A DNA stretch of 64,000 nucleotides from Chondrus crispus (taxonomy: Eukaryota > Rhodophyta > Florideophyceae > Gigartinales > Gigartinaceae), in assembly GCF_000350225.1 (NCBI RefSeq), contig NW_005179146.1:62001-126000 (forward strand), in the 5' to 3' direction. The first letter of the stretch is position 1, and each line of letters opens with the position of its first letter. The position numbers were made by a program, and so were the translations under genes. This document shows positions 10,074-22,985 of the stretch, one piece after another. Below the pieces are notes generated by a model. The model searched no databases and had not been told where the DNA came from. It saw only the letters and a list, made by a program, of their open reading frames with translations.

Positions 10074-13000
10074 AACCTCCTCAACACCTGGTTCGTAAAT
10101 GTTAGTAATCGAACTCAGCTACTTTCGCCTAAAATTCCGCAAATTGCCAACTGTACCACGATCACTGTTTTGAATTTTTGGACACAATTTTTCAGGCGCC
10201 AGCAATGCGCAATTTTTCGATTTGACTCGGCATTGCCCAGGAAAAGTAAAATGACCAATATAATTTGCTCGAATTGTGGGTATAAGTAACATGAATTTTT
10301 GCCCTCTTGCACCAAAAATGCCTTGACGGATATCCAATTGAGGGGGTCAAAACTTGACTAAGAGGGTTGTCGCGGTGTGCCTGGCTGCCGATAATTCCCC
10401 GGAGTTCTTGGTAGGGGTCGCTGCATAAGCAGTAAGACGGTTCTCAGACGACTAAATACAGTAGTCTTTTGCTGCACGCGACACTCATCGACCCCGGTTC
10501 CTAAACAGATTATTTTTGGCCTCAGTCATTCCAAGGTTGCTTTGTCAACTGCTTTTCTTAGAAGGTCGGCAATTTGGTCGGTAGTTGAGACGTATTCAAC
10601 AGAAAATTTTCCTTCAAAGACCAGATTCTTGATGTGGTGAAACTTCACGTCAACATGCTTGCTCTTCGTCGAAATCTGTTTACAAGTAGCGAAGGAAAGG
10701 GCTGCAGTGTTGTCGGTGTATACGACGGCCCTCGACATTTCCATTTCTTCTTCGTAGGGGCTAACGTGCTGAAGTTCCGAGGCAAGTCTGCGCACCCAGA
10801 CCAGTTCCCTCGCACAAGTAGACAGAGCGACATATTCTGCTTCAGCAGATGACAATGCCACTACGGTTTGGCGCTTACTCTTCCAGGGCACCGGACTGCC
10901 ATTAAAATTGATGACAAATCCCGTTGTGGACTGACATGTGCTTCTGTCTCCGGCCCAGTCAGCGTCTGCGTACGTTTCGAGGGGATCTTTGGTCACAATG
11001 TTGCTAGAGAAGAAAATGCCTTTCGATCTTGTTACAGAAATGTATCTGAGAACTCTTCTGGCCATCTGCAAATGTTTTGCGGTTGGTGCATGAAAATGCC
11101 TTGAGAGAAATCCCACGGCAAAAGAAATGTCTGGTCTAGTGCAAATCGCCAGATACTGTAGTTCTCCAATTACCATGCGATATTTTGAATGTCCTTCCTT
11201 GTTCAGCATGCGTTCGTCTTCGTCGCTTCTGTGCGCCTCATATTTTCTTAAAGGGGTTGGGGTCTAAACCCCATTTGCTGCATGCATACCATTTTTCCTG
11301 AGCATCTCTTCAACATATCGCTTTTGGGAAACAAAAATGCCAAGGGAGTTCCTCTTAATTTCCCACCCGATAAAGGACTTCAGTTCTCCAAAGAGCTTGA
11401 CATCGAACTTTGTCTGCAGCTTGGTCTTCAATCGGTGAAGCATTGGCATAGAATTGCTGACGAACTGCATGTCATCTACAACAACGATGATGATGACAAA
11501 TTCGTGCCCAGCTCGGTTGAGGAAAACGCGTTGATCTACTACCGATTGTTTGAAGTTCCATCCGATTAGTGTAGTTGCCAAAAGCGAACCCCATATCATG
11601 CCAGCTTGCTTTGTTTCATACATTGACTTCAGTAGACGCGCAACGTATCCGGGTTTTTCTTCAATGCCTGAAGAGTCTGTAGGCTGTTCAATCTATATCG
11701 GAATATCCATGGTGCCGTACAAGTAGGCGTTGCTTATGTCCCCTCCTTCGACGAAGAGGTTATTTGCAGCAGCGATTCCAAGGAGCAATCTGATTGCCTC
11801 ATGACATGCCACTGGTGCGTACACGTTATTCGGATCGTAGTCAACACCAGGATCTTGGAGATCTCCTCTAACAACACACCTTGCTTTGTGGAGAAAAAGG
11901 CTTGAGTCCGCGTCAATGGGTTTGAGACGAAATACCCAAGTAAAAGGAATTGTGTGTATGTGAGACTGGGGGAGGACGTAGTCCCACGTACCCCTCCTTC
12001 GAAAAGCAGTATATTCTCGATCTATAGCATCGTGCCACTGCTTGCAGCACAACGCTTCCTTGAAGTTTCTTGGAAGTCGATCATCCTTTTTGTTCTGGCG
12101 AGCAGAGAGTGCGTACGGAATTGTCGTTTCTGGTTGCCCTGCATAAATTTGGAAAGCTTGCATTAGCATTTCTTCTGCATAACTATCAGTGGCATTATGT
12201 CCGTCAATTGTGGTTTGCCGTGCGAGTCCATCCAACAAGCTTGAAATTCCAGGAAGTTCATTTGTGTTGTAAGTTTTGAAGTCGTTTGCGCGAGTTATGA
12301 CGACACGGTTACGCTCCGGTGGATATATGCGATACAGCCGTCCGTCTGACTCCATTCCTACGAAATGCCCATGTGCGGATCTCGCACTGAATTTGCGATT
12401 TCCCGCAGTATTGCTTTGGTAAAGAAAAGCGAACCCAGTTTGTCCAAAGCACGGGAAGTTCCAATGGACTCATATTGATGGATCCCATGAGAGAATTGGG
12501 ATATTCCCTTGGATACGATCGGAAGGTAGTCTGTTTCGCAACCAGTTAGCATGGTGCATTGCCTCTGTCCATACAGTTTGTGGAAGATGAGCGGAATGCA
12601 ACAATACTCTGGTTCGGGTTCCCAACTCTTGCATGAACCTTTCGGCAGTGCCGTTACTTTGTGGAGCATATGCAGGAGAGAACTCCATACGAATGCCACT
12701 CTGCATACAAAAAGTTTGGACTTCGGCAGCACTGTTCTCTCCGGCACTATCGAGGGGAATTTGATGAGACGTTGACCTGTAATGGCTTCTGATCTTTCTT
12801 TGTAATACTTGGTTTCAGTCCATCAAGCCGTTCTTGTGCTTCAGAAAATACACGTCTGTTTTGCAGTAAAGTCGTCAACAAATCCAGCTGCATAATGTCG
12901 TCCTGAAATGGACGGGGTTGATATCTTTCCGGTGATGTCGATGTGTACCAGCTCCAGAGCACGAGTCGTAATTGTCTGACTTCGTTTGATCGGACTTCTC

Positions 13001-14333
13001 TTAGCTTTTCCAACGGCACAGGGGACACAGACAATACTTTCAAGTATTTTCTGCGAAAAAGAAACAATTTCGTCAAACATCTTTGACAGCTTCATGTACC
13101 TTGATGAACTGGGGTGACCAGTTCGAGTGTGCCATTCCAGGGCCTTTTTCGTTTCTGTTTGATTCGAGCTGGAAGGACGTTGTAGGCAATTATTACAATG
13201 CACATCTTCCATCAGACGTGATTGTTGTGGTGGCAGTGAGTTGCTGCCTGCATCAAGGTCTCCTTCACTGATACGGTACAGGCCGTCTTTGTTAATTTCG
13301 ACGTAGGAGATTTTCCTTCTTGTTGACCTGTCCGACAGGATGCATGTGCTCATGAAATTTCTTGCAGGAGGGTCCATTGTGAAGTTGATGTTAAATGCCT
13401 TGATAGGACGCCTACAGACAAAATATTTGACTGAAAAAGAGGAGCGTGAGAGGCTTCCATTTCAATACCGGTGCCAATTGGAACTATAACAGTTCCTTTA
13501 CCCACAATGATGGACACTCCTGCAGCTGTTTGGACGTCAATTTTCTTGACTTTCTGGTATGTTAGGAATGCTTTTCGAGAGTGGTAAAAGTGGTGTGATC
13601 CTCCTGAGTCGATCAACATTGCGTTTGACTTGGTTTCGTTACATGTGACTACCGTGCTTCAAAACTTGATCCGAGCCATAAAACCATAGCAATGAGATGA
13701 ATATTCATTTGGAGACGAGGCATTTTGTTTCGACGGAATCTGAGCATTTGCCACATTTGCTTCTGGGTTACCTGGAAGATCTTGTCGTCCGGGAGACACC
13801 CTGTCTTCCATGCGTCTAGGTGTTGCGAAAGATGAATCCCAATTTGGTTGCCCAAAATTGTTTGATCGGTAACGAGAAGTAGGGTTGTACGATCTTTGAT
13901 GGCCTCTCCATTGTGTGAAGCGACCTGCACCTCTTCCAACACGACCACGACCCCCTCTTCCACGGAATCGCGGCTTGCCTTGTCTCATCAATTTGTCTGC
14001 TCTGAAGAAACAATCCTTTGACAAATGGTTGCTGTTTACCACAGACCCAGCATGCTTCCACGCCATTGCGACTAGAATGCGGTTTCGATATGCGGCTTTT
14101 CTCGAAACTTGTCCAGAACTGAAATTCCTGTTTGTCGCCATTGCTGCCTTGGGCACAATGACATTACCTTGGGACGATTGCTTTGAGAATTTTCGAGATA
14201 TTTCAGTTTGAACTGCATTTATCAACTCATCAAAACTCATGTTTGCTGATATCATTGCCAAAGGAGCAAAGTGTTCGGGCAGTGTTCTGATGAGTATTGA
14301 AGACTTTTCTTGTTCAGGGATGGCTTTGTCAAG

Positions 14334-14996
14334 TGTAGCATAAACACCCCCAGCGATAGGGGTGTATGCACAGTTCGACCGAGACCCCGTCCGATCGGGA
14401 AGACGGGGGTGAAGCAGGACGCCAGCTAACGGCACCGGGCAGCGGGCCCGGGTAGCGTGGTAGAGCGGGAACGGGGAGGACGCCGGTACGCGCAAGTGGT
14501 TCGACGCCTCGACGCCTCGGCGCGGTACTGGGTAACGATCCAGTACCGACGGGCGGAGGCGGAGCCAACTCGTGGGCGTACCGCGCGCGTCGTCAACCCG
14601 CGCTCGGTGTCTAAGGTAGTTAGCGAGCGCTACCTTAGAATAAGCGGGAAGTCGGACCTTGACGGTCGGTGGGTGACAAGTCCGTGCTTGTCCTCCTCCA
14701 CCGCCGCCGGTCCGCTCCATATTTATTGTACATAATAACCTATCATAATAGTACAGTACCGATGTACTGTAGCGACGTACTGTAGCGGTCGGTCGACACT
14801 GTAATACTGTCAGCCATCGGGGCTAACGGTACACGTGTGTGCGCGTTCTTCGGTCCCGCGCGTACACGTGTACACGTGCGCCCCCTGTACTCGGGGGTAC
14901 ACGTGGTGGTACTGTAGAGCATCGAGCCCTACAGTAACCGATCCGGTTCTCGGTTGATCCAATCTAAAATAAAGCTCCAGGGGGGGTTATACTACA
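14334..14996 (-). mobile_element. Solo LTR of the gypsy family, inserted in copia element 1
   Basis: 663 bp with termini TGTAGCATAA and TTATACTACA, flanked by perfect 5-bp copies of TCAAG (14329-14333 and 14997-15001). It belongs to the same family as 17609-18213 and the full LTR at 57034-57653, shown by shared blocks (TATA-like ATTTATTGTACA read in reverse, GTAACGATCCAGTACCG, clusters of ACACGTGTAC). No internal region remains, as expected after LTR-LTR recombination. Confidence 0.92.
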
Positions 14997-15506
14997 TCAA
15001 GGGAGGCAAGGCTTCCCAAAATCTCATGGAACTTGTTCAAGTGTTCTTCCCAGTTCGATCCTTCCCTGAACTCCAAAGTCTCTAGCTCTCTCATGAGATT
15101 TAAGATAGTTTGTTCGTTGGAGGAAGTGTACAAACGAACAATAGCCTCCCAAAGATCCTTGGCAGACGATTCCTCATTGTGTATGATTGTGCTTGTTTAA
15201 GCCATGGGTCCAACCTCTAGAGTTAGGACAATGGAACTCTTCGCTCGAATCATAGCTTTTGTCCATGCGCTTATTTGGCGAGAGGTCGCCTCGTCCCCTG
15301 GATGAGCTGTTAGTCCAAGTGGTTCGAAGTCGTCTTGCTGAGGGAGAGCCTTAAGGCGACGGCGCCAGTTCACGAAAATTTTCTTCTCTGAGAGCCTCGG
15401 GAGTCGGAAGATTTCTTTTCCGCTCATGGTTCTGGTGTACCTGATCCACCCAAAGGATTGATTGCGTTCTTTTTTGAGGTCAGTAAAACGTTTGTGATTG
15501 CTACCA

Positions 15507-15800
15507 TGCGAAAATAGTGAACACTGATCAGGTTGATCCTTACCTGCCGGGCCTCAGCATTTTGCCCGGTCGGTCTCGTTTATTTGGTATACCGCCGCGC
15601 AGTTCATTAACCCTAATTAAATGTCCGCCGTCGCCCGCCGGCGACTCTCGCCGGCTTACACGGCGACGGGGGAATAACCTTCAAAGACGGTTTCGTCCTG
15701 CACCGCGTGCTTAGGTGTTTGTCATATTGGTCCCTATAGTCGGACCCGACTTTGCCCCTCGCGGGCTCTCCAGGTGTTGTACAGGCAGGGATTTCTCACA
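15507..15800 (-). repeat. 5' LTR of copia element 1
   Basis: 294 bp partner of 9780-10073. Followed on the plus strand by AGTTG (15801-15805), the second target-site copy. The tRNA primer site lies at about 15494-15506. Confidence 0.93.
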
Positions 15801-15805
15801 AGTTG

Positions 15806-17608
15806 AGTAGCGCAATTCGCGTTTATCTACGTACTGTATTCGAATCATACAGTCTAATGTATGATAACGGCGTACCTCGCTGGTGCCACAGTGCAGGACC
15901 GTTACTGGCCGACGCGTAGTCCTACCGTTACCAACTGAAGGACAGGGACTACAGCAGTAGATATAATAAAGCAGATAAGGGGTAGGACTCGAGAGAAGGC
16001 ATAATCGGTGAAGCATTAACTCGGGGACCGACTCCTTTGTGCCTTGGTTTTGTGCCTAAGTCTTTTGCTCACAAAGTTTGGCCTTTCCTTTAGTATATCG
16101 ATTAGTACAAAAGGTACTGCACCGCAGGGGTAACACACGACGAGTCCTGCGCAAGCGCCCGGATTCGTCCTCCGTGATGACGTCGCGTTCGCACGGCGTC
16201 GAGTCACCTCGTTGAGGACGCCGATCTGCCTTTCGTGGCATCGTTGTTTCGAACCCACACCGCTCCACCCAATCTCTACCAACCAGCTACCGACCTCTCT
16301 TCTGTCTTTTTGGGGATCTTACTACACGTGTGTATGGCACTCGTCGCGTCTCGCACGCCTCGAACTACAGTACGACGTGTCGCAGCTCCCGCTACCCGAA
16401 GCCAGTCGAGCGCGCCCCGTTCTACTGCAGAGACAGGGGCTATTGTTCGCCAAATTGCTCCCATTTTGAGCGATGCATGTATCGGAAATTAGGAGTGGTC
16501 TCGACATCGTTCGTCTCGCAGATACAGAGACCGTCTGCAAGACTTTTAGGGACTCTTAAATATCATTAGTATCTCTTAGAACTTCTCCGGAGCATTTTGC
16601 AGTAAACTCCTACTCAGAGAATACTCTTGAAAGAAGCGAAAATACGGTTGAAAACAATTGCATGCGCCCATGCAGCGTGCATAAAGTCGTTTCATAAGTT
16701 TCGATTTACCCCATTTTTAGATGGCCAAAGTCTTGTCCCAGTAGTGCATTCAGTCCCCCAGACGCTTTTATCGAACAGACCTGAGTATAGGTTTGCTCAG
16801 GGAAGACCGTTATGTTAGAAATTAAATCATACTTGACGTCCACAAGCCATTCAAGGAGCGAAATTTTCGCTTTTTAGCGAAAGTTCCTCTTTTTTAGGAC
16901 TGATTTTCTTTCGGTGTACTGGAGCATTTCCAAAACTCTTCGGTAGTCCTCAGCGCTATGCATAGAGGAACTATTTTATGTGATATTTGGAATCAGACGG
17001 GTGCATCATTCGAAGTCTGCGCCACATAAACCTAACATTCGTTTTAACTATTGGCTGTTTCGGCGTGAGCATGCCTTAATTTTGGCAGGTGTAATTACAC
17101 ACTGCGTTACATGTTTGTACTTGTAGTGCAATTCACTGCATGAGAAAGTGAGATCTATGGATACTGTAGTCCGGACTGGGGGACACAAGTGCGAATCGTT
17201 GCACAGTATTACTTTAATTATTTTGTTTATTTGGGTACCAATGAATTGGCTGACATTAGATTGGATTTAAGATATCGAGCCCAGTCCACTGTGGTGGCTC
17301 CGGCGGAGCGATATATAACTTAGCCCATTGACGGAAGAGTCGGTATAGGAAACCCGAGGTGCCAGAGTTATATTTCGCCTTGGACGAAGTCCGTCTTTAA
17401 CAAGGCACTCTCTTCTACTACAAATTACGTTAACCGTTTGCGCCCGGGGTCCCTTTTCTCTGTCGTTTTCCTTTCCTTCTTATTTTTCCTTTGGGTTGGT
17501 GCCACTTTGTTGGGTTGTGATCCGCATTGTGTTGACTTAGGCCGTGGGCTTTTGTGTTGGTACACCATTGATATTTTTTTAGTGTTGGTTCCATCGGAAT
17601 TTGGTTGC
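15806..17608. other. No gene recognised
   Basis: Only short open frames on both strands without recognisable motifs. The last 100 bases (to 17608) belong to a local repeat that resumes after the solo LTR at 18214. Confidence 0.45.
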
Positions 17609-18213
17609 TGTAGCATATCCCCCTCTTAGAATTAGAATTAGATTTATAACTGTAGAGCTCGAGCTCTACAGTACCTCAGCGCGCGCACACACGTGTACCC
17701 CACGTGTACGGGGGCGCGTGCACACACGTGTACGACACGTGTGCTACCAGCCCCGAAGGCTGACAGCACTACAGTGCAGGCCGACCTGCACTACTGTAAT
17801 TTTATGATAGGTGACTCTGTATATTAAATATGAGCGGACCGCCGGCGGTGGAGGACGACAAGCACGGACTTGTCAAGGATCCTCCACCTTGGTCCGCCCT
17901 CTTACTCTCAGGTACTTCCGTCCGTTTTACAGAGGAGTAGCACCCCGCGCAGGTCGAGGACGCGCGTAGCACGCCCACGAGCTGGCTCCGCCTCCGCCCG
18001 TCGATACTGGATCGTCACCCAGTACCGCTCCGGGGAGTGGAGGCGTAGAACTGCTCGCGCGTGCGCGTGTCCTCCCCGATCCCGCTCTACCACTGCTACC
18101 TCGAGCCCGTGCTCGGTACCGTGGGTGGGCCGTGCTTCTATCTTCCCGCCGATCGGAGTCTCTCCGAACTGTCAGTACTCACCCCCGTCGTCGTTGGGGG
18201 TGATTATACTACA
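17609..18213 (+). mobile_element. Solo LTR of the gypsy family
   Basis: 605 bp with TGTAGCATAT at the left and TTATACTACA at the right end, and a perfect 5-bp target duplication GTTGC (17604-17608 and 18214-18218). It contains the family's TATA-like TGTATATTAAATA (about 17818-17830), repeated CACGTGT/ACACGTG motifs, and the internal ACAAGCACGGACTTGT palindrome shared with 57034-57653. Confidence 0.92.
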
Positions 18214-18690
18214 GTTGCGACCTAGCCGGTGTGTTGGTGTCTTAGCCATCGGGTGACACGAAGCTGTAGCCCTGCAACTGCGTCCTAATTCCGTTGGAGA
18301 TTGTTGCCACGACGTCTCCCTCAATGGCCTTATCGCGTGTATAAGACAGTGTTGGTTCCATTGGACCCTGGTTGCGACCGATCCGGTGTTGGTGTTTTGC
18401 TCATCGGACAACACCAAGGTGTGGCGATGCTCCTGTGACCTCATCCCATCAGTCGATGCAAGCTCCCTGCCAGTCTTTCCTGCGTTCATCCTAATTGATT
18501 CTCATCTGTGAAAGACCTCGGCGAGAGTTTAACACAGAATTGGTCATTGCATCGTTGGAGGATTTTCTGAGACGCCGGTTTCTTCGTATGTCATGGGCTG
18601 TCCTTGACCTACGCGAGATTTTGTACCGGGACCGTTTTTTCTTGAGGACAGTCTCATTTCGTGATTTATTTTCTTTCGACTTCAAACTAC
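18214..18690 (+). repeat. Imperfect tandem duplication of about 100 bp, split by the solo LTR
   Basis: AGTGTTGGTTCCAT...GGTTGCGACC occurs twice: once at about 17583-17608 continuing at 18214-18300 across the solo LTR, and once at about 18348-18460. The LTR landed in the first unit. Origin of the unit unknown; the remaining bases to the gag remnant hold nothing I recognise. Confidence 0.5.
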
Positions 18691-19830
18691 GACGGTAAAG
18701 TAGACTGCCTCTCCTCAAAAATCCTCTGGATCAAGGACTGATGCAATGCCCCGATTCTCGGAACCAGTAACGTGGAATACCTGTTCTCCTTTATCGGGAT
18801 GTTCATGCGTCTCATCCTCAGATGAGGTAGAGTCCTCCTGCTTGAAGTTGTCCCCTGTAAGGGTAGCAGAAGGGTCTTCGTCGTCTGTAGAGAACAACGC
18901 ATCTTCCACTTGTTGACAGAGTTCGAAGAGGATTTGATGGCTTCTCTTCGGATATCTCCTGACTTGCGATGAAATATTTCGCATCACGTTGCGAGGTTTG
19001 GGGCAGTCCCTGATGAAATGATTATGGTCCTGACAATTGTTACATAGCCTGTGGTTACCATAACGGTCTAACCCATTTTGACCGGCTTTTGTGCTGTCTT
19101 GAGGGGGCCTGAATGGGGCAGATGAGCGTGATCCTGGTTTCTTCGATCATCCGTAATATTTCTACCCTTGGTAGTAAAGATCAGGAGTATATTTGGATGA
19201 AGATTTTATCTCTTTATGTAGGGAAGATTGACCGATGTTCAGATCTTTCTTTCTACCTTCTTGCTCTTCCTGCTCTTGAAGCCAGGCGGCGTCGAGTGCT
19301 GTAAACAGGTGTTGGAAGTCGCAAGGATTAGATGTGGACTGCGAGTTCGCAAGGGCTGACTTGGCCCACGGGGCACCAACGACAGCCTTGTAAAGGTATT
19401 CCACCTTGTCTTCCTTGGAACGGTGAATCCGTGGTCCTTGAGGAGCAAAACGTGTGATGATCTCACGTAACTCTTCCAAAGCTTCTGCAGTGTTGAGCTT
19501 CTTGGCATGCATCAAAGATTGAATTCTCAGGCTATGGAGGTACTTCCTGATTCTGTTCTGCCGAGTTATGCTGTTGTAATCGTCTTGCATAACTTGGCAT
19601 GCCTCACCAAAATTTCCACACCTGTCCCTCACCTTCTCTCGATAGAATCGCTTAGCTTCTCCATCGAATATGTTGTGGAAAAAGGCAAGTTTGTTGGTTT
19701 GGTCAAGGTTGTAGTCCTGGGCGGCATCAATGTAGTTATTGATGTGTTCCGTGAGGTCCTCACCCAGTTTTCCGGCGAATTTATCCTGGTTCTTGAATCC
19801 ATAGTGTTTGGTGAGTTAAAGTCTCCACAA
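18690..19830 (-). mobile_element. LTR-retrotransposon gag remnant
   Basis: A minus-strand segment with the look of a Ty3-type gag. A helical capsid-like part contains KLGEDLTEHINNYIDAA and FFHNIFDGEAKRFYREKV, then a basic or polar linker, then a CX2CX4HX4C zinc knuckle (CNNCQDHNHFIRDC) at about 19.0 kb and an acidic tail. No protease, reverse transcriptase or LTR pair could be assigned, so this is a broken fragment, with a few breaks. It lies directly downstream of the zinc-finger gene and may share its origin. Confidence 0.55.
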
Positions 19831-19925
19831 AGTAATTTAGTAAACTACTTTAGCCTTAGAAAAAAACAAGTTTTCTGCAACCTCACAACTATACTGATAT
19901 TTTTGACCTTTTTTTATGGATAACA

Positions 19926-20925
19926 CTAATTCCAGCTGAATACGCGTACAGGTGTGCAACGCTCACAGCTAGTACAGTAATAAACACGAGTGAAACTTTC
20001 ACATCTAGTGTAGTGTGTCACACGTATCGCAGTTGGGTTTGTGCCAACCGTGTAATACGTGTTGTGTACTAATATGGGAAAGATGGAAACAATTGAAGTT
20101 GGTCTCTGGATAGTGTCAAAATAGCTTCTGAAATGTTTCAAAAAATTGTTTCGGACTAGAGAATGATAAATTTGAAAATGATTCAAAACAATTGTTTTTG
20201 CTACTTTTCTAAATTTGGCGTGTGAGATGGCGCTCGCGCAAGAATTAGGCGCGGCGACGTTGAATAGAGCCGATGAAGTGGTGGTCGAGGTCGTGCGCAG
20301 AGGGAAGAAACCCACACAAATGTGACAGTAGAAGTCCTCGGCCACGCGCTGATGTCGAGCCTCGCGTGCGCGGTGTTTCTTCCCACCCCTGTGTTGGCGG
20401 AGCTGGTGCCTGCTAGTCAATGTGACTTGGCACACCTGGCACGTGAGCAGGGCTGCAGGAGCAGGCTTTTTACCCATTCGTGAGGTGGCCACGCGATGTA
20501 GTGTCCTATTCACGCCTTCCGGTAGAACCGGCAAATTACTTTTCGGTACTGTAGTCCGGGCTTTAATTTGGCGAAGAACCCGTGACGCGCTGTCCACGTG
20601 TCCAGAACTATTTGCGTGTAGATTCTGTACACGTGTTGTCTTCTCGTAAATCTTGTCTTCCGGGCGGGGTTGGTCCGCCGGGGTAGCCTCTTCTTCGACG
20701 AGGTCCAAAACGGTGATGAAGTCTTCCCTGTCGCTGTCCCAGTTTACCACGGGCGTGCAGGGTCGAGGCCGTGCGCCTGGCTGAGAGATTTCTTCTGACT
20801 GCTCTTCGGGGGCTTGCGGTTCCCCAAGGTCCTTGTCTGAATTTGGTTTGAATACCACTAAAATAGAAATTAGTTAGGCAACTAGGTTCCTATTTTAGAG
20901 GCAGCGGGAAAATAAAGAACTTACT
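19926..20925 (-). CDS. C2H2 (U1/dsRNA-type) zinc-finger protein, spliced, about 310 aa
   Basis: The last exon runs from 20857 down to the stop at 19926. The first base of the ATG (A, 20925) lies before a 67-base intron (20858-20924) and the TG after it, giving AAG-ATG-G in the spliced message. Upstream in the same frame a stop occurs near 21001-21003 with no other ATG, so the split ATG is the best start. The N-terminal third is acidic and proline-rich. In the middle is one clear finger, CQVCQVTLTSRHQLRQH then GGKKH (CX2C-X12-H-X5-H), the spacing of U1-like or dsRNA-binding fingers. A second CHIC pair follows without clear histidines, and the C-terminal part is unlike a known domain. Because a gag remnant lies just downstream, this could be an accessory gene of a retroelement and not a host gene. 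Confidence 0.5.
20858..20924 (-). other. Spliceosomal intron, 67 bp
   Basis: On the minus strand it begins GTAAGTTC, ends TCTATTTTAG, and carries the branch-site word GCCTAACTAA about 20 bases before the acceptor, so all three canonical signals are present. It interrupts the initiation codon of the zinc-finger gene. Confidence 0.65.
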
Positions 20926-21482
20926 CTTTTTATTATTTCCGATGAGAGTTATCCTAAAGAGGAAGGCGGCTTTACCTCTTTTTTGAGAAAACGTACTGCG
21001 TTAATATCAAAAAAGAGATAAGAAGACCACTCTCGAAAAGACCAAAAAATCTTGAACTTGAAAGGCTGAGGTTGTTGTTTTTCTTCTCGAAGAAAGTAGT
21101 TGAGCGTAAAGTCTAGACTGTCGCAAAAGTAGAAAAAACAGTAAGTGTTAACGGGCAGGACCGGGCGAGAATGTTCGCGTCAATTTACTGTGCTGGTTTC
21201 GTCCTTTTTTGCTTGCCCGAAGCAGCTATTCTGCCTGGGCTTCTGAATATTTGTACTACTACTCCCGCGCGTCTCATCCTCCCGTTTTAATCTCTTATCT
21301 GCGATTCCTTTGCTGATAATTACGAGTTATTGCATTAGCAGTGGAGTTGTTGAGAGATGCACTGTAGGTTGACAGATGAGGTCAATTAAGTTCTGTCCAT
21401 ATTTAATGCACCTTTTTCAACGATTCGGATGCACTTGCCGGACAGTAACCGTCACCGTCAGCTGATAATTTTCACAGATAGC
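20926..21482. other. Upstream region of the zinc-finger gene; no other gene seen
   Basis: Contains several A-rich and T-rich runs and possible further donor-like words. No supported coding sequence. Confidence 0.4.
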
Positions 21483-22985
21483 GCCGCCGTAAGCCGCGTG
21501 GGTAATGTGGCGTCAATGCGGCGGAGCCGGGCCTTGCTTAGAACACGGAGAGGGGATGCGGTCGCGGAGGGAGGGAACGGCGACCGAGAAAAAGGGTGGA
21601 TATTCCTTGGAGTCAACGGGCATTCGGTTTGCAAGAGACACAGAAGTATGTCCTCCTCGTACAGCATCAATACGGGATAAGGTCACATCCACATAAGACG
21701 CAGTTCTCTTGTTCTCTCTCCCGCTCGTGTCTTCCGTGGATGCCGCGGCATATGCCTTCCCCTATTTTTTATGGCGGGCACGGGAATACCTGAGTGTGCT
21801 TGATCTGTGAGAACATAGATGCATAATGCGTTTCTTGTTTGCAGAGATGGAGGTATCGCCGCTGATTTGAGGTGCCCTTCGTGGTGGCTCAATTCTGAAA
21901 CATTACGTTTGCATCTTCACAGCTTCGAACCTCCACGCCTCCCTCCTAGGCCACTCCTAATGTCTTATTTTTTTCTCGACTGGTGCTTGCTCAACAAGAA
22001 GGAAAAAGATACTCTCGCTACTGCAGTTGAATTCTGCGTTGCGGAAGGGTGGAGCTTGGTGAGATCTACACGTCTTTTCCTGCCATTTTCAGATTGCCAA
22101 GAAAAGAAGCCTTTTCGACCAACCCCAAAACGTTATGTGTTGATATCTTCGAAACCAAAATGCCGGATTCAAATGTCAACCGAGAAATGAAACTTCATTG
22201 GAAACTTAGTCGTTCTGTGTATTCACAACTGCTATCCCAATGGTTTGAAAGATGTTATTGCTGAGGGCATAAACGTTAAAGAAATGGCGTCCAAACTGAC
22301 TTTATAAAGTTTCGATTTAATGAGGTTGTCCGTAAAGTCACGAACACACGTGTTTTGGCCGCGAATTTGCTCGGATTTTCTGAAGGCAAAATTTTCAAAC
22401 AGTTTTCCACGAGTTTCACATCCGCCTGATCATGTGACTGCTGTGAACAGCAGTGCCGGGTTGACCCGTCTTGAAGGGAAACGAAGTGGGTTTTCCGCTC
22501 TTTTCTCAACACTAACGAATCTCATACTGCACGGGTCGAACCGGTTTGCGTCATGGACGCCCGCCCCTATCAATTCATCTACTGAGAGTCCATCAACGGA
22601 TCAAAGCGTGACAGGATCTGCCGCAGATGCCGCCGAAGCAACCGCGAAAGATAGACAAGTAGAAGCTTCTAAAAAGCGGTCCTCTCCAAACGGCCCCCCT
22701 CAGTCTGTCAAGAAGACGAAACACATCGCCCTTTCCACTGAGAACCTTCTATCCTTGTGGGGAGCTACAATATTCGGTTCAGCGAGTATTCGCGCAGGTG
22801 CACGTGATCCGTCGGACGGCACAACGATGTACAGTGCCTTGCGTTTGGTTGCGGGCAGGTACCTTGCTGGACGTCAGTCCGCAATCTCGTGGTGGAAATT
22901 TTCAATCTCGGGTTTACTTCACGTCCCGCGACTTTGTTGGCAACATGGAAAAAACAACGCATTATTTTGCAGACAACCTTATTAT
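21483..22985 (+). repeat. 1.5-kb dispersed repeat, copy 2
   Basis: Same orientation as copy 1 (6604-8132) with about 90% identity. It has a 50-base block near 22100 that copy 1 lacks, and lacks the palindromic block of copy 1. A 290-codon open frame (22320-23192) covers its second half but is not conserved as a frame in copy 1, so I do not call it a gene. Confidence 0.75.

Larger units (their letters stand above)
9780..15800 (-). mobile_element. Ty1/copia LTR retrotransposon (element 1), broken
   Basis: LTRs of 294 bp at 15507-15800 (5') and 9780-10073 (3') end in TG...CA and are flanked by the 5-bp target duplication AGTTG (9775-9779 and 15801-15805). The primer-binding site next to the 5' LTR reads TGGTAGCA on the minus strand, matching an initiator-Met tRNA 3' end; a purine-rich tract precedes the 3' LTR. 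Parts in copia order on the minus strand: gag about 15.4-13.8 kb, protease with IDSGGSHHF about 13.6 kb, integrase about 13.3-12.5 kb, reverse transcriptase about 12.2-11.3 kb, RNase H about 11.2-10.5 kb. Roughly six to eight breaks, plus a solo gypsy LTR inserted in gag (14334-14996). The two LTRs differ at about 7 of 294 positions, so the insertion is fairly recent. Confidence 0.93.
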
